A stretch of 64,000 bases of DNA, taken from assembly GCA_019351895.1 (NCBI GenBank), contig JABBOH010000015.1:1-64000 (forward strand). The letters are read 5' to 3'. Positions 18,016 to 29,974 of this stretch are shown piece by piece; within the stretch, counting starts at the first letter, position 1; every line of letters begins with the position of its first letter. The notes below the pieces were generated by a model, which was not told where the DNA came from, ran no database searches, and saw only the letters and a program-made list of their open reading frames with translations. The translations under genes were made by a program, and so were the position numbers. The stretch comes from Pseudomonadota bacterium. Its GTDB lineage: Bacteria; Pseudomonadota; Alphaproteobacteria; Acetobacterales; Acetobacteraceae.

Positions 18016-19752
18016 TTATGCCGTTATCAGTTCGAACCGGTCCACATCGACCAGCCCACGATCGGTGATCTTAAGATGCGGAATGACCGGAAGCGCCAGG
18101 AAAGCGAGCTGCACGAAGGGCTCGGCCAGCACGCAGCCCATGCCGCGCACCGCCGACCGCAGCTCCTCCAGCCGGTGCGTCACCGTCTCGAACGGCTGGT
18201 CGCTCATCAGCCCGGCGATGGGCAGGGCGAGTTCCGCCCGCACGACGCCGTCGCTGACGGCGACGAAGCCGCCGCCCAAGGCGATCAGCCGATTGGCGGC
18301 CACCGCCATGTCCTCGTCGCTGTCGCCGAGCACGCAGATATTGTGGCTGTCATGCCCGACCGACGAGGCAAGTGCACAACCCTTCAGGCCGAAGCCCTGC
18401 ACGAAGCCGCGCCCGATATTGCCGTTCTTGCCGTGCCGCTCCAACACCGCGACCTTCAGCAGATCGCGCGACGGGTCGGCGTGCCGGAGACCGTTCGCAT
18501 AGGGCAGGTCGGCCTGCCGCCGCTCCGTCACGATGCGGCCCGAGACGACGCCGATGACCGGCGTTCCCGGCCCCGCGGCTTTCACCGCGAAATCCTCCGC
18601 CCGCACCGGGTCGCGCCGCATGGTGTTGCCGCCCGGCACCGGCAGCGGCGTGTGGCCGGCGAAACTCGTCGCGCTGACCGGCCGGCCGGCGCAGATGACC
18701 TCCGCCACACGGCAGTCCCCTAGGTCGTCCAGGATCAGCAGGTCGGCCCGGTAGCCGGGCGCCACCAGCCCCCGGTCACGCAGCCCGAAGCCGCGCGCGG
18801 CGGACCAGCTTGCCGCCCGGTAGGTCGCGATCACCGGCGCCCCGAGCCCGATCGCGCGGCGGACGAGGTAGTCCATGTGCCCGTCCTCCGCGATATCCAG
18901 CGGATTGCGGTCGTCGGTGCAGAAGCCGAGAAAGGGCGAGGCGAAATCGGTGATCAGCGGCGCCAGCGCCTCGACATCGCGGGCGACAGAGCCGGAGCGG
19001 ATCAGCACCTGCATGCCCTTCGCGAGCTTCTCCCGGCCCTCGGCGAGACCCGTCGTCTCGTGGCAGTTGCGGATGCCGCAGGCGAGATAGGCGTTCAGGC
19101 GGCGGCCCGACAGCAGCGGCGCGTGTCCGTCGATATGTCCGCCGTCGAAGGCCGCGATCTTCTCGAGGCATTCCGGGTTCTTGGCCAGCAGGCCCGGGAA
19201 GTTCATGAACTCGGCGAGGCCGATGACGTGGCGGTTGTCCCGGTAGGGCAGCAGATCAGCGGCGCTGAGGGTCGCGCCCGCCGTCTCGAGATGGGTCGCC
19301 GGGACGCAGGAACTCAGCTGGACGCGGAGGTCCATCACCATGCGCCCGGCCGCCGCGAGAAAATAGTCGAGCCCCTCGGTGCCGAGGACATTGCAGATCT
19401 CATGCGGGTCGCAGATCGCCGTGGTGGTGCCGCGCGGCAGCACGCAGCGGTCGAATTCGAGCGGCGTCACCATCGTGCTCTCGCAGTGCAGGTGGCTGTC
19501 GATGAAGCCGGGCACGACGAAGCGTCCGGCGGCGTCGATCTCCCGTGTCCCGCGATAGCTGTCGGCGATGCCGACGATACGGTCGCCGCAGATGGCGATA
19601 TCGCCGGGCCGTGTCTCGCCCGGGGGCGTGCCGGCCGTGAGGTCGAGCACGCGCGCGTTGCGGATCACCAGATCGGCCGGAGCCTCGCCCAAAGCCTGAT
19701 CGATCCGGGCGGCGACGGTCGTGGTCGAGGTCGCGGTCGCGGTCGCGGTCAT
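18016..19752 (-). CDS. ade: Adenine deaminase
   Basis: 578 residues from the ATG at 19752; the start overlaps the clcA stop (ATGA). The amidohydrolase metal motifs DSHLHCES, DPHEICNV and HIDGHAPLLSG are in order, followed by the C-terminal domain with SVGHDSHNICVLG. It converts adenine to hypoxanthine and ammonia in purine salvage. The first twelve residues are a Thr/Ala/Ser run encoded by a hexanucleotide repeat and are not part of the fold. Confidence 0.92.
   Translation of the reverse strand: MTATATATSTTTVAARIDQALGEAPADLVIRNARVLDLTAGTPPGETRPGDIAICGDRIVGIADSYRGTREIDAAGRFVVPGFIDSHLHCESTMVTPLEFDRCVLPRGTTTAICDPHEICNVLGTEGLDYFLAAAGRMVMDLRVQLSSCVPATHLETAGATLSAADLLPYRDNRHVIGLAEFMNFPGLLAKNPECLEKIAAFDGGHIDGHAPLLSGRRLNAYLACGIRNCHETTGLAEGREKLAKGMQVLIRSGSVARDVEALAPLITDFASPFLGFCTDDRNPLDIAEDGHMDYLVRRAIGLGAPVIATYRAASWSAARGFGLRDRGLVAPGYRADLLILDDLGDCRVAEVICAGRPVSATSFAGHTPLPVPGGNTMRRDPVRAEDFAVKAAGPGTPVIGVVSGRIVTERRQADLPYANGLRHADPSRDLLKVAVLERHGKNGNIGRGFVQGFGLKGCALASSVGHDSHNICVLGDSDEDMAVAANRLIALGGGFVAVSDGVVRAELALPIAGLMSDQPFETVTHRLEELRSAVRGMGCVLAEPFVQLAFLALPVIPHLKITDRGLVDVDRFELITA
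19717..19750 (-). repeat. GGTCGN hexanucleotide repeat at the start of ade
   Basis: Five GGTCGN hexamers and a partial sixth (three are identical GGTCGC) cover the first codons of ade, giving the low-complexity MTATATATSTTT N-terminus. Units are in frame, so a change in copy number would not break the gene. Confidence 0.8.
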
Positions 19753-21098
19753 AGGTCCTCCGGCGGATGCGGTCGCAGGGCGGCGGCCGGATCCGTTTCT
19801 ATCAGGAACCGCTGCGCCAGAGTGCCATAGAGCGGGCGGCGGCACACCAGACGCGAGGCGACGAAGCCGATCATCGACGTGGTCATGATCGGAATCGTCA
19901 TCTGCTGGTTCGCCGTCATCTCCAGCACGATGACGAAGGCGGTAATGGGCGCCTGCACCACGCCGGAGAAGTAGCCGACCATGCCGAGCAGGACGATGGC
20001 CCGCGCCGGGGTGTGGACGAAGAACATCGAGAGCCAGCTGCCGAGCGAGGCGCCGACCGCGAGCGAGGGCGCGAAGACGCCGCCCGGGATGCCGCTGAGG
20101 TAGGAGGCGAGGGTCGCCATGAACTTCAGCAGGAAGAAGGTGACCGGCAGCCGGGCGTTGCCCTCCACCAGCAGACGCGCCTGCGCGTAGCCCGTGCCGT
20201 AGGTCGCGCCGTGGGAGACGAGGCCGATGACGGCGAGCACGAGGCCGCAGCCCGCCGCGAAGATGATCGGGTGGCGCTTGATCCAGATGCCCGGCCGTCC
20301 CCGCAGTCCGCGCGACATCGTGATGAGGATCTGGCTGAACAACCCTCCGAGCAGGCCGCCGATGACGCCCGAGAGGATCACCGCCATCCAGCCGGAGCCG
20401 AGCGGCAGGCCGACCGAGGTGACGCCGAAATAGGTGTAGTCGCCGCTGAGCGCCAAGGTCGCGATGCCGCCGATGATGACCGCGGTCAGCACCATGCCGC
20501 TCGTCCGCGACTCGAAGTTGTGGCTGAGTTCCTCGATCGCGAAGACGATCCCGGCGAGCGGCGTGTTGAAGGCGGCGGCAACGCCCGCCGCGCCGCCCGC
20601 GAGCACAAGGCCGCGCTGCGTCTCGATCCTCGGCAGCCGCAGCGCCTGACCGAGCGCCTGCATGATCGTGGCGCCAACCTGCACGGTCGGGCCCTCACGG
20701 CCGACCGAGGCACCGGAGGCGAGGCCCAACAGCGTCAGCAGGATCTTGCCGACGGCAACGCGCATCGAGAGCACGCGTGCGACCCGCCTCTGATCGGTCA
20801 TGTGCAGCGAGGCCATGACTTGCGGAATGCCGCTGCCCTGCGCGCCCGGGAAAATCCGGCGCGTCAGCAGGACCGACAGGGCGAGCCCGGCGGGCGCGAT
20901 CAGCAGCACGAGCCATGGATGCGAGCCCGTCATTGCGTTGAACAGCGCCTGCGCCCAGTCCGCGAGATGGGCGAAGGCGAGAGCCATGAGGGCCACCATG
21001 ACAGCGCCCAACCAGAAGGCGATGCGCCGGGTCCAGAGACGCGGGGAGGTGATCGGCAGATGCCGCCAAGCCCGCAGCAGACGCCTGTCGAGCTTCAT
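19749..21098 (-). CDS. clcA: ClC-family chloride channel/antiporter
   Basis: 449 residues with the ClC selectivity motifs: GSGIPQV near residue 90, GREGPTVQ near 133 and GIPGGVFAPSL near 338, each between hydrophobic helices. There are no C-terminal CBS domains. The GREGP motif is intact. It is the first gene of a pair with ade, overlapping it by four bases. Chloride/proton exchange for acid resistance is the family's usual role in bacteria. Confidence 0.92.
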   Translation of the reverse strand: MKLDRRLLRAWRHLPITSPRLWTRRIAFWLGAVMVALMALAFAHLADWAQALFNAMTGSHPWLVLLIAPAGLALSVLLTRRIFPGAQGSGIPQVMASLHMTDQRRVARVLSMRVAVGKILLTLLGLASGASVGREGPTVQVGATIMQALGQALRLPRIETQRGLVLAGGAAGVAAAFNTPLAGIVFAIEELSHNFESRTSGMVLTAVIIGGIATLALSGDYTYFGVTSVGLPLGSGWMAVILSGVIGGLLGGLFSQILITMSRGLRGRPGIWIKRHPIIFAAGCGLVLAVIGLVSHGATYGTGYAQARLLVEGNARLPVTFFLLKFMATLASYLSGIPGGVFAPSLAVGASLGSWLSMFFVHTPARAIVLLGMVGYFSGVVQAPITAFVIVLEMTANQQMTIPIMTTSMIGFVASRLVCRRPLYGTLAQRFLIETDPAAALRPHPPEDL

Positions 21099-21199
21099 CC
21101 CGGTTGACGCCGGAGGATCGTGATCGCGGCCGACAAGGCGTCGCTCGGGCAGCTGGAACTCATGGGTATGGCGGCTCGCTCCAACCCTCCAGACCCGTC

Positions 21200-22978
21200 C
21201 TAGTGGATGAGCGGGGAGGTCACCGCAACATGCTGAATCTTCCCGCGCCCGTCCATGACGATACGGTCGCGCCCGGCGTTTTTGGCCTGATAGAGCCGCT
21301 CATCGGCCAGCGCCATCACATCCACGGGCGCGATCGCCTCTCCGGCGATCGCAACGCCGATGCTGAGGGTGATCCGGAGGTTGGGGTGGATTTGCGCCCA
21401 GTTCCAGCTGCGCACCGCCTGGCGGATCCGCCGGCAGATCTTAGCGGCCAGCAGGATGTCGGTGGCCCCCATCAGCAACACGAACTCCTCGCCGCCATAG
21501 CGGAACAGGCGGTCGGTATCGCGCGTCGCAGCGCGCAGAAGCATGGCGACCTGCCGCAGCACCTCGTCTCCCAAGGCATGCGAGAAGGTGTCGTTGACCC
21601 GCTTGAAGTGGTCGATATCCATCATCGCGAAGGCATAGTTTCCGGTGGCCCCGGTGGCGACCTCCAGCAGCGCGCGTTCGAGCCCCCGGCGGTTCGGCAG
21701 GCCGGTCAGCACGTCCTCCATGCTCGCATGCATCAGCAGCGCGGCCTCCTGCACCAGCACGCGATTTATCTGTTCGAGCCCGTCCGCCCGGGTCCGCTCG
21801 GTCTCGATCCGGGCCTGAAGCTGCCGCGTCTCGTATTGAATGGCGGCCACGCGCGATCGGACGAGGGAGGTGTCGGTGCTTTTGCGGACGTGGCGGGCAT
21901 GAAATTCGCGATGCCAGTGCAGCGCCTCGGCAAACTGCCCGGCGGCGGCGAAGGCGTCGGCCAGATACCGGCAGCACGGCACTCCGATTTCGAGATCCCC
22001 CGCCTCCCCGGCCATCGTGGCGCATTCCAGAAGCGTCCTGATCGCCTCATCCAGCGATCCCTCGGCCAATTGCAGCTTGCCGAGCGCGAAGAGGTAGTAG
22101 ATCCGCGAGCGGATACCGTCCCCGCCGCGCAACGAATCCCATTGGGCCAGAACCTCGGCCGCGCGTTCCCGCTGGCCGAAGCCCAGATGATATTCGGCGA
22201 GGTTGCAGAGCGCCAGCCGGTTTGCCCAGCTATCGCCGGCCTCGTGCGCGAGCTGCCTCGCCTCATCCGCCAGCGTCACCGCGCGGAGAAGATGCGCGTC
22301 GCCCATCCCGGAGTAGGCCGCCCCGCGTTCCGCCTGAAACTGAGACCGGGGACCCGCCTGAGCATCGGCGTTCGTCTGCGCCTGATACCAGAACTCGGCC
22401 TCGATCCCGGCGAGGTTGATCAGCCAGCGGCCGAGTTCGACCCGGTCGCCGATCAGCCGCGCGAGCGTCACCGAACGCTCCGCGAATTGCAAGGCGCGGT
22501 CGAGCTGCCCCTGCATCCAGAAGACGACGCCGACGACATTGAGCGCGAAGCAAAGCGCCCGCTGCTCCGCCGTTGCCTCGGCCAGTTCGAGCGCCAGCAT
22601 CGCCTCGTCCAGCGCCTCGTTCGGCGCGCCGATCTCAATCAGCAGCCAGGCGTGGATGGCCCTGGTCCAGCTTTCGCGGGGCAGATCGCCGATGGCGCGA
22701 TAGAAGTCCCGCGCCGAGAGGACGTGGAGGATCCCCTCCTCGTAGTAGCCGAGCATGAAGCAATACCAGCCGAGGTGGCTCGCGGCGCTGGATCGCAGCT
22801 TTTGATCCTCCGCCGCCCGCGCCTCGTCGTGCACCTGCTGGGCGAGCGCCATGGCCGCTTCGACCTGCCCCTCGCAGGAGAGGTGCCACGCGCGTTCCAG
22901 CGGCGGCCACATCTCCGTAAACGGGGTCACATCGCGCGCAGAATAAGCGGGCACCCGCGTGCTCGGGGAGTCTGACAT
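21200..22978 (-). CDS. TPR-repeat diguanylate cyclase (GGDEF)
   Basis: 592 residues. The first 380 or so are helical TPR-like repeats (for example LGWYCFMLGYYEEGILHVLSA and ALCNLAEYHLGFGQRERAAE), followed by a short coiled-coil (TRQLQARIETERTRADGLEQ) and a GGDEF domain with MDIDHFKRVND and active-site GGEEF. The inhibitory I-site RxxD is present as RDTD five residues before GGEEF. It should make cyclic di-GMP from GTP and be product-inhibited. No membrane segments or signal peptide are seen, so the input is likely a cytosolic protein partner. Confidence 0.88.
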   Translation of the reverse strand: MSDSPSTRVPAYSARDVTPFTEMWPPLERAWHLSCEGQVEAAMALAQQVHDEARAAEDQKLRSSAASHLGWYCFMLGYYEEGILHVLSARDFYRAIGDLPRESWTRAIHAWLLIEIGAPNEALDEAMLALELAEATAEQRALCFALNVVGVVFWMQGQLDRALQFAERSVTLARLIGDRVELGRWLINLAGIEAEFWYQAQTNADAQAGPRSQFQAERGAAYSGMGDAHLLRAVTLADEARQLAHEAGDSWANRLALCNLAEYHLGFGQRERAAEVLAQWDSLRGGDGIRSRIYYLFALGKLQLAEGSLDEAIRTLLECATMAGEAGDLEIGVPCCRYLADAFAAAGQFAEALHWHREFHARHVRKSTDTSLVRSRVAAIQYETRQLQARIETERTRADGLEQINRVLVQEAALLMHASMEDVLTGLPNRRGLERALLEVATGATGNYAFAMMDIDHFKRVNDTFSHALGDEVLRQVAMLLRAATRDTDRLFRYGGEEFVLLMGATDILLAAKICRRIRQAVRSWNWAQIHPNLRITLSIGVAIAGEAIAPVDVMALADERLYQAKNAGRDRIVMDGRGKIQHVAVTSPLIH

Positions 22979-23002
22979 CCGGGCTCGGGCCTCGCCGCGA
23001 GG

Positions 23003-23512
23003 CTAGAAGGGGATTTCGTCGTCGAGATCGTTGCGCCCGCTGCCGCTGTCCCATCCGGCCGCCGCCGGCGCCCGGGCTGCCGGCTTGTCTCCCCCTGTCC
23101 GGCCGCCGAAGCTTCGCTCGCCACCGCCAGTCGGGGCCGACGCGCCCGCGCCACCCTCGCCAGCACGGTCGAGCAGGACGAGTTCGGCACCGATCCGGCC
23201 CAGCATCACCTCGGTCGTGTAGCGGTCCTGACCGGACTGGTCGGTCCACTTCCGGGTCTGCAGCTTGCCTTCGAGATAGACCTTGCTGCCCTTGCGCAAA
23301 AATCGTTCCGCCACATCCGCCAGCCGATCGTTCATGATGACGACCCTGTGCCACTCGGTCCGCTCCTGCCGCTCGCCGCTTGCCTTGTCGTTCCAGGTAT
23401 CGCTGGTGGCGACGGTCAGGTTGACGATCTTCATGCCGGATTGCGCGTTGCGGATCTCGGGGTCCTTCCCCAGGTTCCCGATCAGGGTCACTTTATTGAC
23501 GCTACCCGCCAT
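23003..23512 (-). CDS. ssb: Single-stranded DNA-binding protein
   Basis: 169 residues from the ATG at 23512 ([15 protein letters not shown]). An OB fold over residues 1-110 is followed by a Gly/Ala-rich linker and the acidic tip DDEIPF, which recruits repair and replication partners. It is divergent from uvrA, and an SOS box lies in the shared 345-bp gap, so ssb may also be damage-inducible. Confidence 0.95.
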   Translation of the reverse strand: MAGSVNKVTLIGNLGKDPEIRNAQSGMKIVNLTVATSDTWNDKASGERQERTEWHRVVIMNDRLADVAERFLRKGSKVYLEGKLQTRKWTDQSGQDRYTTEVMLGRIGAELVLLDRAGEGGAGASAPTGGGERSFGGRTGGDKPAARAPAAAGWDSGSGRNDLDDEIPF

Positions 23513-23857
23513 GGTTGTTCTCTCCGCTCGTCGAATTCCTACGCATGCCACAAACTACCCCATGTCCACAGGCTCAACCAGCACGTGCCGCGCCATTTTC
23601 TGTTCCGGCAAAATAATATTGCAGGCGACCGCGGCGCACAGATGTCGCCCGTTGCGGCACTTTACATCGAAGGGCCCGGCACGATCTTGTGGCCGATGCC
23701 GCGTGTCTTGAACACCGCGCATCGTCCCCCGAGAGCGGACCGGCGAGGCGGGTATCAGACCTCTGCAACAGGGTGCTCGACGCGCCTCGCCAAAGCCTAT
23801 ACGTGAACAACTCACGAACACAAAGTCTGAATCCAAGTCTGAATACAGTCCCCAGAA
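23513..23857. other. ssb-uvrA divergent intergenic region
   Basis: 345 bp with no convincing gene on either strand. It must hold promoters for both divergent genes; the only clear element is the SOS box near the uvrA side. Confidence 0.6.
23805..23819. promoter_or_regulatory. Alphaproteobacterial SOS (LexA) box
   Basis: GAAC-AACTCAC-GAAC, that is GAAC-N7-GAAC, reads GTTC-N7-GTTC on the other strand. This is the direct-repeat LexA site known in alphaproteobacteria. It is 39 bp before the uvrA start, where LexA could cover the promoter. Confidence 0.85.
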
Positions 23858-26767
<2,910 letters not shown>

Positions 26768-26943
26768 CCTCGGGCGGCGAGTTCCAGCGGGATGGCGGCT
26801 GCCTGAACTCTTGGACATGATGATGGGTAACGGTTGCAGCGCACCAATTTGTAGGTGAGCACCGGACGACGAGCCGTCCGCCTGAGCGCCTCCATCGGAA
26901 TCTCCGGGGGCGCCCCCCGTATCATTCATCGAAGGAGACCCTC

Positions 26944-27378
26944 ATGACGATCCTCGACATTCTCAACCGCAAGGGCCGGCTGGTTGTGACCGCGCGCCCT
27001 ACGGAGACGCTTCTCGCGACCGTCCGCACTTTGACCGAGAAGCGGATCGGCGCCGTGATCGTCGAGGATGAGCATCTGCGTCCCGGCGGCATCTTCACCG
27101 AGCGGGACTTCGCGAAGGCAGTGGCCAAACACGGCGAGGCCGCTCTTTCGATGCCGATCGGCAAACTCATGAGCGCACCCATCATCACCTGCCGGCCATC
27201 CGACCGGATCGACAGTGCGATGGCGCTGATGACGCGGGCAAAGATCCGCCATCTCCCGGTCATGGAGAACGGCGAGCTTCTCGGCATCGTCAGCATCGGC
27301 GACCTGGTCCAGCAGCGGCTGCACGAGAAGGAACTGGAGGCAGGCGTGCTGCTCGATCTTTCACGCATGCGCGCCTGA
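26944..27378 (+). CDS. CBS-domain protein
   Basis: 144 residues consisting of a tandem CBS pair: residues 8-65 (TVRTLTEKRIGAVIVED) and 78-133 (AMALMTRAKIRHLPVMENGELLGIVSIGDLV). Such stand-alone Bateman modules bind adenosine nucleotides and regulate partners. AAGGAGA lies six bases before the ATG. A short hairpin follows the stop. The neighbours do not reveal a partner. Confidence 0.87.
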   Translation: MTILDILNRKGRLVVTARPTETLLATVRTLTEKRIGAVIVEDEHLRPGGIFTERDFAKAVAKHGEAALSMPIGKLMSAPIITCRPSDRIDSAMALMTRAKIRHLPVMENGELLGIVSIGDLVQQRLHEKELEAGVLLDLSRMRA

Positions 27379-27387
27379 GCGTCTTCC

Positions 27388-27420
27388 GCGGGGCGGGTGA
27401 CCCGCCGCCATCCGCCCCGC
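27388..27420 (+). terminator. GC-rich hairpin after the CBS gene
   Basis: GCGGGGCGG (27388-27396) pairs with CCGCCCCGC (27412-27420); an alternative inner hairpin GGCGGG-TGA-CCCGCC is also possible. It starts ten bases after the stop codon. No T-tract is present. Confidence 0.45.
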
Positions 27421-27520
27421 ACCCCTCCGTCAGATGATCACAAGGCTGAGACCCGCCTTCTGGAAAGGCATTTCCGGACGAGGTGACGAGTAAGCGCATC
27501 TGGCGCAGCGGGAGATGATC

Positions 27521-29113
27521 ATGGCCGGACACGTCGCGCCCGAACCCTATCGCCGGGCGGACGGCCTCTGGGATGTCGCGGGCCTCGCCGATCTGCCGGA
27601 CGGCGGGATGCTCGGCTTGGACGCGGGCGATCAGAGCATCCTTCTCGCCCGGAGCGGCGACGCGGTTTCGGTCGTCGGAGGCACCTGTCCCCATGCAGGC
27701 GCGCGGCTGGCTGACGGCGCTCGCTGTGGCGGGCGGATCGTTTGTCCGTGGCACAAGGCGAGCTTCGACCTCCGCTCCGGCGCGCTGGTCGAGCCTCCCG
27801 CGGTCGACCCCCTGCCGCGTTTCCCGGTGCGGATCGAGGCGGGTCGCGTCCTCGTCTCGCTCGACGCGGCGCCGCCGCGCGAGCCGCGTGCGGAGGCGGA
27901 CAGCCGCTGCTTCGTCATCCTCGGCGCCGGCGCGGCCGGTCAGTCGGCCGCTCAGACCCTGCGCGAGCACGGCTTCGCCGGCCGTCTGGTGATGGTGAGC
28001 CGTGAGCCCGACCTGCCCTACGACCGCACCGTCCTCAGCAAATATCGCCTGTCGGGCAAGCCTGGGGCTGAGAAGTCTCCGCTTCAGGACGCCGATTTCT
28101 ACAGGCGTCATCGGATCGAGCGGATGACGGCGGAGATCGTGGAGGTCGATGCCGGAAGCGCGGCCGTACGTTTCGCGGATGGCGGTTCGCTGCACTATGA
28201 CGCCGCCCTGCTGGCGACCGGGGGCACCCCGAGAGCGCCGAAGCTTCCCGGAGCGGAACTCGGCGGCGTATTTCTGCTCCGCTCGGCCGCCGACTCGGAT
28301 GCGATCCTGGCCGCCTCGCTGAAAGCTCGACGAGCCGTTGTGGTCGGGGCCGGCTTCATCGGCATGGAGGTCGCCGCCAGCCTCCGGGAGCGCGGGCTGG
28401 ACGTGACCGTCGTCATGCCGGAGTCGACGCCCTTCGAGAAACCGCTCGGCCCGATGATCGGCGCAGTCTTCGCCGGACTTCATGAAAAGCAGGGCGTCGT
28501 CCTCCGCGCCCGCGAGGAGGTCTCGGCATTCGAGGGCGACGGCGTCGTCAGAACGGTGCGACTGGCCAGCGGCGAGGAGCTTCCCGCCGATCTCGTCGTC
28601 GTCGGCGGCGGCATCAGCCCGGCGACCGGCATGCTGCGCGGCGCGACCCTGCGCGAGGATGGCGGCGTGCTTGTCGATCGGCATCTGCGGGCGGCGGACA
28701 AGCTGTTCGCGGCCGGCGATGTGGCCGCCTTTCCGCTCTATGGCGACCGCCCGCCGGTCCGCGTGGAACACTGGCGCGTCGCCCAGCAGCACGGCCGGGA
28801 CGCGGCGTTCAACATGATGGGCCGGGACGCGCCGTATTTGGCCGTGCCGTATTTCTGGACCATCCATTTCCTCAAGCGGCTCGACTATGTCGGCCATGCC
28901 GAGGCGTGGGACGAGATCGTCGTCGACGGCGACCTGCAGAAGCCGGAGTTCATCGCGCTTTACCTGAGGGCCGGGCGCGTCGACGCCGTGATCGGCTGGG
29001 ACCGCGATCAGGATATCGCGCGCACGATCTGCCTGTTCGAGGAGCGCCGGGAGTGGCAGGCTGACAGTCTCCTCGCCGCTCTGGCAGAGGGACGCTCGAA
29101 GCCAAACGGCTGA
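27521..29113 (+). CDS. Rieske [2Fe-2S] plus FAD-dependent pyridine nucleotide-disulfide oxidoreductase fusion (AIFM3-like)
   Basis: 530 residues from the ATG at 27521; GGGAG six bases before it favours this over the ATG at 27515. An N-terminal Rieske domain has Cys56-x-His58 and Cys75-x2-His78 (CPHAG, CPWHK). The rest is a two-dinucleotide-fold reductase: GAGAAGQSAAQTL for FAD, VVVGAGFIGMEVAA for NAD(P)H, and LFAAGDVAAFP near the C-terminus. It is likely to pass electrons from NAD(P)H through FAD to the Rieske centre or an oxygenase partner. The SDR gene follows 12 bp later. Confidence 0.88.
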   Translation: MAGHVAPEPYRRADGLWDVAGLADLPDGGMLGLDAGDQSILLARSGDAVSVVGGTCPHAGARLADGARCGGRIVCPWHKASFDLRSGALVEPPAVDPLPRFPVRIEAGRVLVSLDAAPPREPRAEADSRCFVILGAGAAGQSAAQTLREHGFAGRLVMVSREPDLPYDRTVLSKYRLSGKPGAEKSPLQDADFYRRHRIERMTAEIVEVDAGSAAVRFADGGSLHYDAALLATGGTPRAPKLPGAELGGVFLLRSAADSDAILAASLKARRAVVVGAGFIGMEVAASLRERGLDVTVVMPESTPFEKPLGPMIGAVFAGLHEKQGVVLRAREEVSAFEGDGVVRTVRLASGEELPADLVVVGGGISPATGMLRGATLREDGGVLVDRHLRAADKLFAAGDVAAFPLYGDRPPVRVEHWRVAQQHGRDAAFNMMGRDAPYLAVPYFWTIHFLKRLDYVGHAEAWDEIVVDGDLQKPEFIALYLRAGRVDAVIGWDRDQDIARTICLFEERREWQADSLLAALAEGRSKPNG

Positions 29114-29125
29114 AGGAAGCACAGC

Positions 29126-29827
29126 ATGGCCAGCCTCCCCTATCGCACCGCGCTCATCGTCGGCGCCGGTCCCGGCATCAGCGCTTCGCTCACGCGCCAA
29201 CTCACGGCGGCGGGCCTCAAGGTCGGTCTGGCGGCCCGCGGCACGGGCAAACTCGCGGGGCTCGTCGCCGAGACGGGCGCGGTCGCCTTCGCCGCCGATG
29301 GCACGGATCCGGCGGCGGTCGCCACGCTGTTCCAGCAGATGGACGAGCAGGTCGGCGAGCCGGATGTCGTCATCTACAACGCGAGCGCCCGGGTGCCCGG
29401 GTCGTTGCTCGACATCGACCCGGAAGAAGTGCGGCAGTCGCTGCACGTTTCGGCCTTCGGCGGCTTCCTCGCGGTCCAGCAGGCCGCCCGGCGCATGGTG
29501 CCGAAGGGCCAGGGCGCGATCCTGCTCACCGGCGCCTCGGCCAGCGTGAAGGGCTATGCCCGGTCGGCGGCCTTCGCGATGGGCAAGTTCGCGCTGCGCG
29601 GCTTGGCGCAGAGTGCGGCGCGGGAACTCGGGCCCAAGGGCATCCATGTCGCCCACTTCAACATCGACGGCGGCGTGCGGAGCGCCCGTCGACCCGATCC
29701 CGAGGATCGGCCCGACAGCATGCTAGATCCCGACGGCGTGGCGCAGACCTATCTCGACATCCTGCGCCAGCCGCGCAACGCGTGGTCGCTGGAGGTCGAG
29801 CTGCGCCCCTGGGTGGAGACCTTCTAG
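29126..29827 (+). CDS. Short-chain dehydrogenase/reductase family protein with Phe at the catalytic Tyr position
   Basis: 233 residues. The fingerprint is VGAGPGIS near the N-terminus, then YNASARVPG and LLTGASASVKG. Where classical SDRs have Tyr-x3-Lys, this protein reads FAMGK (KFALRGLAQSAARELGPKGIHVAH follows), so the proton-donating Tyr is Phe. It may use a different mechanism or be a binding protein. Close spacing to the Rieske reductase gene suggests co-expression. Confidence 0.82.
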   Translation: MASLPYRTALIVGAGPGISASLTRQLTAAGLKVGLAARGTGKLAGLVAETGAVAFAADGTDPAAVATLFQQMDEQVGEPDVVIYNASARVPGSLLDIDPEEVRQSLHVSAFGGFLAVQQAARRMVPKGQGAILLTGASASVKGYARSAAFAMGKFALRGLAQSAARELGPKGIHVAHFNIDGGVRSARRPDPEDRPDSMLDPDGVAQTYLDILRQPRNAWSLEVELRPWVETF

Positions 29828-29974
29828 TGGAACGAATTTGACGTATCGCCAGAATTTGCTCCAGCGACCGTCACCTGATCTTTACGTTGGTCGTCATATG
29901 CCGTCCGCAGGCACCTTGCATCCGGCGGCGTGCTGAGCTTGAACCCGCTCCCTTCGGCGGCATGGGACGGGTGG

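Noticed and set aside
27290-29656. A 788-codon minus-strand open frame opposite the Rieske reductase and SDR genes
   Set aside because: It is Arg/Asp/His-rich with no domain and lies antisense to two clear genes; such frames are expected at this GC content.
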